Assembly: GCF_019355555.1 (NCBI RefSeq)
Contig: NZ_CP072141.1
Location: 62,001 to 126,000 of the forward strand
Length of the DNA: 64,000 nucleotides
Origin: Rhizobium sp. L51/94
GTDB taxonomy: Bacteria > Pseudomonadota > Alphaproteobacteria > Rhizobiales > Rhizobiaceae
Direction: 5' to 3'
The translations under genes and the position numbers were made by a program. Below the pieces are notes generated by a model, which made no database searches, was not told the DNA's origin, and saw nothing but the letters and a program-made list of their open reading frames with translations. Below are positions 9,214-17,861 of this stretch, piece by piece; position 1 is the first letter of the stretch; the number at the start of each line of letters is the position of its first letter.

Positions 9214-9327
9214 AGCGGCGATCTCGGCGCACTCCACGTCGGGTGCGCCGGTTGAATTCAGAGACAGTTGGAACTTTTCTTTCGCTGGCGCGTATCCCTG
9301 CGACAATTGGCGCAGAGGAAATTTTTC

Positions 9328-9501
9328 ATGCTGAAATGGGCTCTTATATTCTTCGTTGTTTCGGTGATTGCCGGCTTCTTCGGTTTTTCAGGCGTATCCG
9401 CCGCGACGGCAACCATCGCACGCGTGCTGTTCGGCATCGCCCTGATCGTGTTCCTGATCTTTGTCGTTCTGGCCATCATGGCCGGCAACGCAATAGTCTA
9501 A
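9328..9501 (+). CDS. DUF1328 small membrane protein (YtjA family)
   Basis: 57 residues consisting of two hydrophobic helices ([19 protein letters not shown] and [20 protein letters not shown]) joined by a short turn (SGVSAATA), the full-length form of the DUF1328/YtjA family. The family is widespread in Proteobacteria and its function is not established. AGAGG at 9314-9318 precedes the ATG at 9328, so longer upstream frames are not the real start. It is a single gene between patD and a convergent histidine kinase, with a hairpin after it. Confidence 0.88.
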   Translation: MLKWALIFFVVSVIAGFFGFSGVSAATATIARVLFGIALIVFLIFVVLAIMAGNAIV

Positions 9502-9513
9502 CGACCTGACTTT

Positions 9514-9542
9514 GCTCCGCCCCCCGGTTGGTCGGGCGGAGC
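9514..9542. terminator. Hairpin between convergent DUF1328 and histidine-kinase genes
   Basis: GCTCCGCCC (9514-9522) pairs with GGGCGGAGC (9534-9542), a perfect 9-bp stem placed between two convergent stop codons. No T tract follows on either strand, so termination is inferred from position and stability. Confidence 0.5.
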
Positions 9543-9551
9543 ATCTGACCT

Positions 9552-10733
9552 TCAAGGCAGGCAAGCGTCGAAGGTCAGCGTGAACCGCGTTTCTTCCGCG
9601 GAAGAGGCAACTGTCAACTCACCGCAATGAGCGCGCGCTATCTCGGATGCAATATAGAGCCCGAGACCAAGCCCCTGGTGGCTGGAATTTGCCGAAGCCC
9701 GCACAAAGGGCTTAAACAAGTGCTCGGCGATTTCGCCCGGTATGGGATCTCCGGGGTTTGCGACGGTGAGCTCGAACCGGCCATTCTCGACACGGGCGCC
9801 CACGTAAATTTCCCCATCCTCCGACCCGTGCGTCAACGCATTCGCAAGCAGGTTCGACAACAGCTGGCCTATGCGCGCCGGATCGCAGCGTACGCTGACG
9901 GCGCTTATGTCCGCCCGGATAATCCGGTCGGGATGGGTGGACGCTAGCTCGCTTATGACCTGCTCGATCATCGGCCGCACTGGCACCACCTGCATGTTTT
10001 CCACCAGCAGACCGCTGCCGAGACGTCCGCGTGCAAAGTCCAGTACGTCGTCGATCAGTCCGGACATGCGGCTGACACTCGCCTGCATCAGCTTCAGGAT
10101 CGAACGCGACTTGTCATCGAGAGGCGAGCGCTGCAGGATTTTCGCACCGGCTTCGATTGAGGCCAGCGGGTTACGAAGATCGTGCCCGAGGACAGCGATG
10201 AATTCCTCTCGAAGTGCCGTATTTTCCTGCTCTGTCCGCAGCCTGTCCTCGCTGTCGAGAACGCGCTGGTTGGCATCGAGATGCAGCGCGATCAGGTCGG
10301 CGAACAGCCGGAACATGCTGATCGTCGATTGCGTGCTCAGTGTTCTCGGCACCCGGTCGATAGCGCAGAGCGTCCCAAAAAACGTGCCGTCGGGCAGGAT
10401 GATCGGCATCGAGATATAGCTCTGCAGCCCGTACATCTGCGGCGTATGATGCATGGAAAACACCGGGTCTCTGGCAACGTCGTCGATAACTACCGGCTGG
10501 CGGTTCTCACGGATGTCGTGGCAGATCGTTGTCTCGACCTTCAATTCGCCGCCCGGCTCCAGGCCAAAGGCAATGTCGTCCCGCACGCCGCAGGCAATCC
10601 AGCGATCTTCTGTGACCCTGGCGACTGCCGCAAATCCCATGCCGGTGGTCTTGCAGACAACTTCGAGAATGGTGGGAACGGCATCGATCCGCGAGATGGC
10701 CCGGACTGAGGAGGTCGATAGCTCGTCTGACAT
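9552..10733 (-). CDS. Soluble GAF-domain sensor histidine kinase, orphan
   Basis: 393 residues with no membrane segment. An N-terminal GAF domain (about 15-155: TGMGFAAVARVTEDRWIACGV, VIDDVARDPVF, SMPIILPDGTFFGTLCAID) precedes a HisKA domain with H-box FIAVLGHDLRNPLASIEAG. The HATPase_c domain follows, with N-box LLSNLLANALTHGSE and G-box GLGLGLYIASEIARAH. It should autophosphorylate in the cytoplasm in response to a small ligand, light or redox cue, but the GAF ligand is unknown. No response regulator is adjacent. A GTG start six codons upstream (10751) is also possible; neither has a strong ribosome-binding site. Confidence 0.88.
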   Translation of the reverse strand: MSDELSTSSVRAISRIDAVPTILEVVCKTTGMGFAAVARVTEDRWIACGVRDDIAFGLEPGGELKVETTICHDIRENRQPVVIDDVARDPVFSMHHTPQMYGLQSYISMPIILPDGTFFGTLCAIDRVPRTLSTQSTISMFRLFADLIALHLDANQRVLDSEDRLRTEQENTALREEFIAVLGHDLRNPLASIEAGAKILQRSPLDDKSRSILKLMQASVSRMSGLIDDVLDFARGRLGSGLLVENMQVVPVRPMIEQVISELASTHPDRIIRADISAVSVRCDPARIGQLLSNLLANALTHGSEDGEIYVGARVENGRFELTVANPGDPIPGEIAEHLFKPFVRASANSSHQGLGLGLYIASEIARAHCGELTVASSAEETRFTLTFDACLP

Positions 10734-10912
10734 TCCACGCTCACTCGCCACGCTTGAACAAGGCGCCTCCCGTTACGCTGCGGGAAGACAAACCAAATTT
10801 GACCTACACAGAACATTGGCCCTTGGATAGTAGTCAAGCCCGACAAATTGTTTGCCGGTACAGGGTCAAGCAAGTCTAGCGCTGCATTGCTGAAGTCGCT
10901 GCCCAAACAAGC

Positions 10913-11593
10913 CTAGATGAGGCTGGCACCGACATTGATCGCCAGTGCCAATATCGTGGTATTGAACAGGAACGACAATACGGAATGCAGCAGCGCAGTC
11001 TTGCGCATGGATGTCGTGGCAATAGCGACATCGGCAGTCTGCGATGCAACGCCGATCGTGAAGGTGAAATACAGGAAATCCCAATAATTGGGTTCCTTGA
11101 TATCGTCGGGAAAGCGGATCGGCGGCTTGCCGCTGCTGTCTGCATAGAAACGGTGGGCATAGTGGGTGGTGAACAGCGTGTGCAGGAAGACCCACGAGAT
11201 CAGGATCGTCAGAAACGCCGTCCCGGCATTCTCCAGGGCCTGCGCAGGAGAAGCATTCTTGACGCCGCTGAGTTCGATGCCGATACCCCCGATGCTCGCC
11301 ACTGCGGCGGCTATCGACAGGCAAAGCACCAGAACGTCGGAAAAGTCGCAGTCGGCCGATCGCTGCCGGATGCGGCTGACGTTGGAGCGCAGCATGCGAT
11401 ACCAGGTGAAGGCGATGTAGACGACCGCGCCCCAGTTCCAGCTTGCCAGAAAGTTGCTGGCATTGAACTGCCGGGACGTCGTCAGCGCGAAGACGACCAG
11501 GCTGGTCAGGACAGCGAGTACGACGTTCAGATGCTTGCGCACCAGCATAACGACGGGCGATCGCGCCGCCCTTCGCTTTACACTCTGCTGCAT
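10913..11593 (-). CDS. DUF1345 family integral membrane protein
   Basis: 226 residues with about five hydrophobic segments (VVLAVLTSLVVFALT, WNWGAVVYIAFTWYRML, VLVLCLSIAAAVASIGGIG, AFLTILISWVFLHTLFT, and a C-terminal VLSFLFNTTILALAINVGA). The conserved HYAHRFYAD and EPNYWDFLYFTFTIGVASQTADV stretches match DUF1345, whose pore-like region recalls the two-pore potassium channel filter region, though function is unproven. GGAG lies 7 bp before the ATG at 11593, so the longer upstream frame is not used. It is upstream of, and on the same strand as, the histidine kinase, but 160 bp away. Confidence 0.85.
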   Translation of the reverse strand: MQQSVKRRAARSPVVMLVRKHLNVVLAVLTSLVVFALTTSRQFNASNFLASWNWGAVVYIAFTWYRMLRSNVSRIRQRSADCDFSDVLVLCLSIAAAVASIGGIGIELSGVKNASPAQALENAGTAFLTILISWVFLHTLFTTHYAHRFYADSSGKPPIRFPDDIKEPNYWDFLYFTFTIGVASQTADVAIATTSMRKTALLHSVLSFLFNTTILALAINVGASLI

Positions 11594-11730
11594 GCCGGCG
11601 CTCCGTTCCTGGTCACATCGTCCTGATATACAGTGGCGGGGCAATCTGACAAGCCATCCGGCTCAAGCCACCGCACCAGCAAACATGTGCTGTCATCAGC
11701 AACTTCAGGGTCTACATCGGCCACCTACTG

Positions 11731-12462
11731 TCAGCCGGTCCAGCCGCCGTCCACAACCAGCGCCTGGCCCGTCGTGAAGCCCGATTCATCCCCGGCGAGA
11801 TATGTCACCAAGGCAGCGATCTCTTCAGGCGTGGCGATGCGCCCCATCGGTTGGCGGGCAATGAAATCGGTCATGGCCTTGTCGTAGTCGCCGGTGGCCC
11901 GAAGGCGCTCATGAAGCGACGGGCTATCTACCGTGCCGGGGCAAATGGCGTTGGCACGAATGCCCTTGGCCACGAAATCGGCGGCAATAGACTTGGTCAG
12001 GCCGATCACGGCAGCTTTGGAGGCACAGTAGGCAAAGCGGTTCGGCACGCCCTTAACGCTTGAGGCGACCGATGCCATGTTGACGATGACACCCTTGCCC
12101 TTCTCCAGCATGCCCGGCAAGAATGTACGGCATGTTGTGTACATGGCCTTGGCATTGAGGTTGAAGGAGAAGTCCCAGTCTTTCTCCTCGCAGTCGAGGA
12201 TGCTGCCCGCGTGGACGAAGCCGGCACAATTGAACAGCACGTCGATGGCGCCGATCTTGCTGGCAAATTCCTTGACGCGATCGCTGTCGAGCACATTGAG
12301 GACGTGGGTTTCGGCTTCCTCGAGGCTCGCCAGAGCCGCCTCGTTGATATCGGTCGCAATGACCCGGGCGCCAAGCCCGAGGAAGCGTTCGGCCGACGCG
12401 CGGCCGATGCCCTGCGCCGCCGCTGTGATCACGACGGTCTTGCCTTCCAGTCCGTGTCCCAT
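11731..12462 (-). CDS. Short-chain dehydrogenase, likely 2-keto-3-deoxy-L-fuconate dehydrogenase type
   Basis: 243 residues, classical SDR. The NAD-binding start is KTVVITAAAQGIGRASAERF, with an Asp after beta-2 (VIATDINEAAL) that favours NAD. The catalytic Ser is in NMASVASS, and YCASK holds Tyr and Lys. The sequence is close to the DHRS6/KDF-dehydrogenase branch (TAAAQGIG, KGVPNRFAYCASKAAVIGLTK). Divergent from it are an IclR regulator and a fuconolactonase-like hydrolase, supporting a role in L-fucose or related deoxy-sugar oxidation. The substrate is inferred from this context. Confidence 0.8.
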   Translation of the reverse strand: MGHGLEGKTVVITAAAQGIGRASAERFLGLGARVIATDINEAALASLEEAETHVLNVLDSDRVKEFASKIGAIDVLFNCAGFVHAGSILDCEEKDWDFSFNLNAKAMYTTCRTFLPGMLEKGKGVIVNMASVASSVKGVPNRFAYCASKAAVIGLTKSIAADFVAKGIRANAICPGTVDSPSLHERLRATGDYDKAMTDFIARQPMGRIATPEEIAALVTYLAGDESGFTTGQALVVDGGWTG

Positions 12463-12701
12463 ATCGAATTTCCCTGTCCTAAGATCTGCCGGAACGCCTT
12501 AGCATCAAGCCGGGATCGTTTACACAATGAACGACTTGAGCCAGCCAGTTCGAACTCTATGCCCGCTGACGCGACAGCGTCCAGAGACATTCGCACGCCC
12601 GCTCAACAGCGATAATATCCACATATGCATGTTTGATTTATCTGTAAACGCCACATTGTCCAGCGTCAAGGTAGCAGCCCATCGCTTGCAAACGCCATCC
12701 A

Positions 12702-12713
12702 TTCATATATGAA
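12702..12713. promoter_or_regulatory. Putative IclR-family operator
   Basis: TTCATATATGAA is a perfect 12-bp palindrome 33 bp upstream of the IclR start, in the 284-bp divergent region with the SDR gene. A related sequence, CTTATATGAATA (13541-13552), lies before the lactonase gene. ACATATGCATGT (12621-12632), nearer the SDR, is AT-rich and partly palindromic. Binding by the adjacent regulator is inferred. Confidence 0.4.
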
Positions 12714-12746
12714 AGTTTTCAGTCAAATTGCAGTGACAGGGATGAG

Positions 12747-13535
12747 ATGGCCAGCGCTGACGAGGAAGGTGACCGGTACAGAGCCCCGGCACTCGACAAG
12801 GGTCTCGATATTCTGGAGCTTCTGGCACGCATCGACGGCGGCCTGACACAGGCGGAGATCGCCAAGCATCTCGGCAAGAGCCCCAACGAATTCTACCGCA
12901 TGCTTGATCGACTGGTGCGGCGCGGCTATGTCCAGCGACAGGAAGGCGACCGCTTTTTACTGACGCTGAAGCTGTTCGGGCTGGCACATTTTCATGCCCC
13001 CGTGCGCCGGCTTGTGTCGTTCTCGACGCCGCTGATGCGCGAATTTGCCAACCGCGCCGAACAGGCCTGCCACCTGGCGGTCTTTGATCGCGGTTCCGTC
13101 GCCATTATCGCCCAGCAGGATTCGCCGACCTATTGGGGGATCTCGATCCGGGTCGGCGCCCAGATCAGCTTGTTCAACACCGGCTCCGGCCATGTGCTGC
13201 TCGCTTTCCGCGACGAAAAGCAGCGACAGATGATGATCGACGAGCAGCAGCGCCGCGACGATGATGTCGCCATGCCCGGCGATCTCATCGGGCGGCTGCA
13301 GGTCATCAGGGAGCGCGGCTTCGAGACCATGGACAGCCTGCAGACGACAGGCGTCCGCAACATTTCCGCGCCCATATTGGCGCGAGATGGTAACGCGCTG
13401 GCCGCTCTTACCTGTCCCTATATCCAGCCGGTCAGCGACAAGGCACCCAGCTTCGACCAGGTCATAGCGTTTGTACGCGCCGCAGCAGCGGAGATTTCCG
13501 AGACGGTTGCCGGAATGGTGGACGAGGCAGGTTGA
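12747..13535 (+). CDS. IclR-family transcriptional regulator
   Basis: 262 residues. An N-terminal winged helix-turn-helix (ALDKGLDILELLARIDGGLTQ, then KSPNEFYRMLDRLVRRGYV, about 12-70) is followed by the GAF-like IclR effector domain (FSTPLMREFANRAEQACHLAVFDRG ... RVGAQISLFNTGSGHVLLAF ... GVRNISAPIL). It is divergent from the SDR gene and followed by the fuconolactonase-like gene on its own strand, so it very likely controls both in response to a sugar acid or lactone. An ATG five bases upstream is out of frame. Effector unknown. Confidence 0.9.
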   Translation: MASADEEGDRYRAPALDKGLDILELLARIDGGLTQAEIAKHLGKSPNEFYRMLDRLVRRGYVQRQEGDRFLLTLKLFGLAHFHAPVRRLVSFSTPLMREFANRAEQACHLAVFDRGSVAIIAQQDSPTYWGISIRVGAQISLFNTGSGHVLLAFRDEKQRQMMIDEQQRRDDDVAMPGDLIGRLQVIRERGFETMDSLQTTGVRNISAPILARDGNALAALTCPYIQPVSDKAPSFDQVIAFVRAAAAEISETVAGMVDEAG

Positions 13536-13597
13536 TAACTCTTATATGAATACCCTATTCTTCCGTGAAAAGCCTGACGGCACATCCGGAGGAAACC

Positions 13598-14434
13598 ATG
13601 CTGTTCGATAGCCATCTTCATATCGTCGACCGGACAAGGCTGAACTACCCCTGGCTCGCCGGCTCAGGCGCGCTCAACCGTGACAGTCTCTACGACGATT
13701 ATGCCCTCGAAGCAAAACGGTGCGGCATCACCGGCGTCCTGCACATGGAGGTCGACGTCGATCCATCCGACATTGAGCCGGAAACAGAGTATGTGCGCGA
13801 GCTCGGCGCTCGGTCGGACAGTCTCATCCGCGGCGCGATTGCAGCTTGTCGCCCGGAGGACACCGACTTTCCGTGGTACCTCGAGCGTGTGCTAGCCGAT
13901 CCTTTCGTCAAAGGCCTGCGTCGCGTCCTGCATGTCGTTCCCGACGAGTTGTCCACGCGTCCGCTCTTTCGCGAAAACCTCAGCCTCATGGCGGAGACGA
14001 GGCTGACCTTCGACCTCTGCGTCCTGCCGCATCAGATCGAGCATGCGATAGCACTCGTCGACCTCAACACGGAAGTCCGCTTCATCCTTGATCATTGTGG
14101 GGTCCCAGCCATCAAGGATAGCATGAGCGAAGCCTGGCAAAACGGCATCCGGGAAATTGCACGCCGTCAGAATGTCAGCGTGAAGATTTCCGGCGTCGTC
14201 GCCTATGCCGATCCGCAAAGCTGGACGGTGGAGACTTTGAGGCCCTTCATCGAGCACTCGATTGCATGTTTCGGATGGGATCGTGTCATCTGGGGCAGCG
14301 ACTGGCCAGTCTGCACCCTCGGCGGAGGGCTATCGACCTGGGTGGCTGCAACCCACGCCCTCATCGCCGGCTGCAGCGAAAGCGAGCGGGCACGGCTCTA
14401 TCGGCAGAATGCCCAACGGCTCTGGAACCTGTGA
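13598..14434 (+). CDS. Amidohydrolase-family lactonase (L-fuconolactonase-like)
   Basis: 278 residues of the amidohydrolase_2 TIM-barrel family. The N-terminal metal motif is FDSHLHIVD (His6 and His8), and later elements are FILDHCGVPAI and the C-terminal WGSDWPVCTLGGG with the conserved Asp. Members hydrolyse sugar lactones such as L-fucono-1,4-lactone or related dicarbonyl lactones. GGAGGA at 13588-13593 fixes the ATG at 13598; the longer frame begins at a GTG without such a site. With the SDR and IclR genes it forms a small regulon for a deoxy-sugar oxidation pathway, but the dehydratase, aldolase and transporter are not here. Confidence 0.85.
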   Translation: MLFDSHLHIVDRTRLNYPWLAGSGALNRDSLYDDYALEAKRCGITGVLHMEVDVDPSDIEPETEYVRELGARSDSLIRGAIAACRPEDTDFPWYLERVLADPFVKGLRRVLHVVPDELSTRPLFRENLSLMAETRLTFDLCVLPHQIEHAIALVDLNTEVRFILDHCGVPAIKDSMSEAWQNGIREIARRQNVSVKISGVVAYADPQSWTVETLRPFIEHSIACFGWDRVIWGSDWPVCTLGGGLSTWVAATHALIAGCSESERARLYRQNAQRLWNL

Positions 14435-14451
14435 ACCGACCGCAAAGAAAC

Positions 14452-14480
14452 AGGCCTGGCTGCGTGCTGCGACCAGGCCT
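14452..14480 (-). terminator. Terminator of transaldolase gene (shared hairpin)
   Basis: AGGCCTGG (14452-14459) pairs with CCAGGCCT (14473-14480). Reading the minus strand, the stem is followed by GTTTCTTTG, a T-rich but interrupted tract. It lies between the lactonase stop and the tal stop, so it may serve both convergent genes. Confidence 0.5.
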
Positions 14481-14506
14481 TCGAGATCATAGTTCAGTCG
14501 TGACGC

Positions 14507-15466
14507 TTAAGCGGCCTTCAGTTCCTTGGAGACCATTTCACGCAGTGTCACCAGATCCTTGCCGAACTGGCGAATGCCTTCGGCAAGCTTTTCAGTGGCC
14601 ATGGCGTCTTCGTTCATCATCCAGCGGAAAGTCTTTTCATCGACGTTTAGCTTCGGCGTTGCCTTCTTGACATCCGGCGAAAGCTTGCGCTCGAGCTTGC
14701 CTTCGTCCTTTGCGAGTTCGTCGAGCAGGTTCGGGCTGATCGTCAGGCGGTCGCAGCCGGCAAGTGCCGCCACTTCCTCGGCGCTGCGGAACGAAGCGCC
14801 CATGACGATCGTGTTGATGTCGTTGGCTTTGTAGTAGTTGTAGATTTCACGAACCGAGATGACGCCTGGATCTTCTTCCGAGGTGTAGTCCTTGCCGGTC
14901 GACTTCTTGTACCAGTCGAGAATACGGCCGACGAACGGCGAGATCAGGAACACCTTTGCATCGGCGCAGGCAGCAGCCTGGGCCATGCTGAACAGCAGCG
15001 TCAGATTGCAGTCGATGCCTTCCTTCTGAAGGACTTCGGCAGCCCGGATGCCTTCCCATGTGGACGCCAGCTTGATCAGGATACGATCCTTCTCGATGCC
15101 GCGCTCCTTATAGCCGGCAACGATGGCATGCGCCTTCTCGATCGAGGCCTTGGTGTCGAACGAAAGGTCGGCGTTGACTTCGGTAGAAACGCGGCCGGGT
15201 ACCAGCTTCGACAGCGCGGCGCCGACGGAAACCGCCAGGCGGTCGGCAACAGCTTCTGCAACGGCCTCGGACGAACCCGACTGCTTCTTGCCCCAGGCAA
15301 CGGCTTCCTTGATATCGTCGGCAAACATCGGCGTGCCGAGCGCCTTCAGGACGATCGATGGGTTTGTCGTGCAATCCACTGGCTTCAGGCGCGCGACGGC
15401 CTCGATGTCGCCGGTATCGGCGACGACGGTCGTCATTTCGCGAAGTTGGTCAAGCTTGGAAGTCAT
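14507..15466 (-). CDS. tal: Transaldolase
   Basis: 319 residues, the TalB-type length. It moves a dihydroxyacetone unit between sedoheptulose-7-phosphate and glyceraldehyde-3-phosphate in the pentose phosphate pathway. Signature elements are the N-terminal [32 protein letters not shown], and the Schiff-base Lys132 in [34 protein letters not shown] and [21 protein letters not shown] follow. It is a single gene, convergent with the lactonase and divergent from a SorC regulator across 463 bp, which could place it under that regulator. Confidence 0.96.
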   Translation of the reverse strand: MTSKLDQLREMTTVVADTGDIEAVARLKPVDCTTNPSIVLKALGTPMFADDIKEAVAWGKKQSGSSEAVAEAVADRLAVSVGAALSKLVPGRVSTEVNADLSFDTKASIEKAHAIVAGYKERGIEKDRILIKLASTWEGIRAAEVLQKEGIDCNLTLLFSMAQAAACADAKVFLISPFVGRILDWYKKSTGKDYTSEEDPGVISVREIYNYYKANDINTIVMGASFRSAEEVAALAGCDRLTISPNLLDELAKDEGKLERKLSPDVKKATPKLNVDEKTFRWMMNEDAMATEKLAEGIRQFGKDLVTLREMVSKELKAA

Positions 15467-15929
15467 GATGAATATCCTTGTTGATTTCGAACTGAGGACC
15501 GACGCCGTCTTGCGTGGCGAACGGTAAGGTTGGCAGGCCCTCCCCGACGCAAGTAAACGAGAGGGCAGTGACGATGTTCCCGCGGACGCAAGGGTTTCGC
15601 AGATGTATGGCGCGGGCTTTAGGATATGCCGGGGGAGCCATGCGGTGCAAGCGCGGAACTATGTTCCCGGCATCGCCGCTCCAGCACGCAATCATAACAT
15701 CTGCCCGCAGATTGCCCTCCTCGCTGGACAAGAGACTCGGTTTTCCAAGGTGGATATCACCGCTCCACCAATGAAAAGTCAAGGACATTTGTGCATTTCA
15801 ATTGACATAAGTCTCATGTCGCCCAATATCAACCCTGAAAAGCCGGGGTAGCGGCAAACAACATGCACGCGACGTCCGCCAATGTCATCGTGGCGGCAAA
15901 TTCTCGGCGGCCTTGTTGCCGGAGGACAT
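15467..15929. other. 463-bp divergent intergenic region between tal and the SorC regulator
   Basis: No credible gene is present. The right part holds the regulator promoter described separately (15803-15830). The left part (15510-15770) has scattered GC-rich inverted stretches but no clear structure that I can name. It is long enough to carry control sites for both divergent genes. Confidence 0.6.
15803..15830 (+). promoter_or_regulatory. Sigma-70 promoter with overlapping inverted repeat upstream of the SorC regulator
   Basis: TTGACA (15803-15808), a 16-bp spacer and AATATC (15825-15830). GACAT (15804-15808) and ATGTC (15816-15820) form an inverted repeat with a 7-bp gap that overlaps the -35 and the spacer, a typical autoregulatory layout. 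Operator function is inferred. Confidence 0.5.
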
Positions 15930-16919
15930 ATGGCCAAGCTCAGACGTGGAACCCACATCGCCTATTCAGAAACGGCATCGCTGCGCCTGAGGGCTGCCTG
16001 GCTCTACTACAACCAGAGCCTGACGCAGAAGGACGTAGCCGAGCAGCTCGGCATCAGCCGCACCACCGTCATCCGCCTGCTCGACGAGGCGCGACGGCGC
16101 AGCGAGGTGCAGATCTGGATCAACGACGGCATCGACGATTGCGTCGAGCTGTCCATCAAGCTGGAACGTGCTTTCGGGCTGGACGAAGCGATTGTCGTGC
16201 CGACGCCCGCAGGCGGCGGCGTCGATGCCCAGGCAAAGTGCGTCGGCCTGGCGCTCGGACAGTTCCTGACCGAAGCCATCCCCGACGATTATACCATCGG
16301 TGTCGGCTGGGGCCGGACGATGACGGCATCGCTCGGCAGTTTCCGCCCACCACGCCGCGACAATTGCAAGGTGGTCTCGCTGCTCGGCGGCATCGTTGCC
16401 GTCCAGCAGACCAATCCGATCGACTATACGTGGCGACTGGCAAGCCAGCTCGGCGCCGAATGCTACATGTTTCTAGCACCGCTGCTGGTCGACTCGATCG
16501 AGACGAAGAGAAACTTGATCGAGAAATGCGGCCTCGAAGCTATCTACCGGCTGGCGGAAAACCTAGATCTGGCCATCGTCAGCTGCGGCGATATCGGCCC
16601 GCACTCCACATCGCTCTCGGAAGGCTTCATATCCAAGGCCGAACTCGATGAGCTCATCGCTGCCGGCTGCGTCTGCGACACCATGTTCAATTTCCTCGAT
16701 GCCGACGGAAACTCCGTCGACCACACCATTAACAGCCGGGTGATGTCCGTCGATCTCGATACCCTGAAGAAAGCAAAGCACATCGTTCTCGCCTGCGGCG
16801 GCGCGCACCGGGCGACGGCCATCCATGCCACGATCAGGCGTATCGGCTGCAACACGCTCATCACCGACGAAAGTGCAGCGCGAGAGCTGCTCGGCCGCAT
16901 GGAGCCGGTTGCCGCCTGA
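15930..16919 (+). CDS. SorC/DeoR-family sugar-binding transcriptional regulator
   Basis: 329 residues. The N-terminal helix-turn-helix is AAWLYYNQSLTQKDVAEQLG followed by ISRTTVIRLLDEARR (about 20-60). The rest is the SorC effector domain with sugar-phosphate isomerase-like features (GVGWGRTMTASL, VVSLLGGI, SCGDIGPHSTSL, HIVLACGGAHRATAIHATIR). GGAGGA at 15921-15926 fixes the ATG at 15930. The effector is probably a phosphorylated sugar or polyol. It sits divergent from transaldolase, so a pentose or tetrose phosphate effector is a reasonable guess, but nothing in the sequence proves it. Confidence 0.87.
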   Translation: MAKLRRGTHIAYSETASLRLRAAWLYYNQSLTQKDVAEQLGISRTTVIRLLDEARRRSEVQIWINDGIDDCVELSIKLERAFGLDEAIVVPTPAGGGVDAQAKCVGLALGQFLTEAIPDDYTIGVGWGRTMTASLGSFRPPRRDNCKVVSLLGGIVAVQQTNPIDYTWRLASQLGAECYMFLAPLLVDSIETKRNLIEKCGLEAIYRLAENLDLAIVSCGDIGPHSTSLSEGFISKAELDELIAAGCVCDTMFNFLDADGNSVDHTINSRVMSVDLDTLKKAKHIVLACGGAHRATAIHATIRRIGCNTLITDESAARELLGRMEPVAA

Positions 16920-16921
16920 CC

Positions 16922-17797
16922 TCAGGCCTTGCCGGCTTCCCAGCCGAGCATCGCACGTTTGCGCGTCAGCCCCCAATGGTAACCGGTCAGCGCCCCGCCC
17001 TTGCCCAGCGCGCGATGGCAGGGAACGACGAACGAAATCGGATTTCGGCCGATTGCCCCACCGACTGCCCGCATCGCTGTCGGCTGGCCGATATCCCGGG
17101 CGATGTCCGAGTAGGTCATTGCCTTGCCGAAGGGAATTTTCAAAAGACTTTCCCAGACGCGCACCTGAAAATCGGACCCGATCAATACGACACGCAGCGG
17201 CTGGTCCGCAGACCATTGGCTCGGCTCGAAAATACGCTTGGCAAAGGGCGCCGTTGCCTGGCTGTCCTCGACATACCGGGCGTTCGGCCAGCGGCAAGTC
17301 ATGTCCTCGAGACAGGCGGCCTCGCTGCCGGTATCGCTGAACGCCAGGCCGGCCAGACCTCGATCGGTGACCATGACCAGCGCCATGCCGAACGGGCTGG
17401 CATGGAAGCCGTAGCGGATGGTTAGCCCCCCGCCCTTCGCCTTCCATTCCCCCGGCGACATCGCCTCGTGGGTGACAAACAGGTCGTGCAGCCGGCTCGG
17501 GCCGGAAAGGCCGACCTCGATCGACGCCTCGAGCAAAGGCAGCGCTTCCTGCCGCAGCAGCCGCTTGGCGTGATCCAGCGTTACCGCCTGCAGGAAGGCC
17601 TTGGGCGACAACCCGGCCCACCGGGTGAATGTCTTCTGCAACTGTGTCGGCGATTGCCCCAGCCGCGCGGAGAGATCTTCCAGGGACGGCTGGTCGCGAT
17701 AATCCTCGGTGATCAGCTCGATGACGCTGCGCACGACCTCGTAGTCGGATCCTTCCGGGGTAAAGTCTTTCGTAAGCAGCGGCGCCATGTTCATCAT
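16922..17797 (-). CDS. AraC-type HTH fused to methylated-DNA--protein-cysteine methyltransferase (Ada-like)
   Basis: About 291 residues. An AraC helix-turn-helix domain (about 20-115: DQPSLEDLSARLGQSPTQLQ, then LDHAKRLLRQEALPLLEASI) is followed by an MGMT domain with the active-site Cys in PISFVVPCHRALGKGG and the preceding DNA-contact helix SLLKIPFGKAMTYSDIA. It removes alkyl groups from O6-alkylguanine and may act as an alkylation-sensing activator. The N-terminal zinc domain of E. coli Ada, which senses methylphosphotriesters, is absent. AAGGAG precedes an ATG cluster at 17797-17788; the exact start within it is uncertain. It is convergent with the SorC regulator, with only 2 bp between stops. 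Confidence 0.88.
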   Translation of the reverse strand: MMNMAPLLTKDFTPEGSDYEVVRSVIELITEDYRDQPSLEDLSARLGQSPTQLQKTFTRWAGLSPKAFLQAVTLDHAKRLLRQEALPLLEASIEVGLSGPSRLHDLFVTHEAMSPGEWKAKGGGLTIRYGFHASPFGMALVMVTDRGLAGLAFSDTGSEAACLEDMTCRWPNARYVEDSQATAPFAKRIFEPSQWSADQPLRVVLIGSDFQVRVWESLLKIPFGKAMTYSDIARDIGQPTAMRAVGGAIGRNPISFVVPCHRALGKGGALTGYHWGLTRKRAMLGWEAGKA

Positions 17798-17861
17798 CGG
17801 TCTCCTTGCGGCCATGATGAGGGTTCGCCACCCGTCTCGCCACCCGTTTCTTGCACCGACG

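Noticed and set aside
9270..9292. GGAAC followed by CGTA before DUF1328, considered as an EcfG stress promoter
   Set aside because: Spacing is 14 bp, not the 16-17 bp expected, and the -10 CGTA departs from CGTT.
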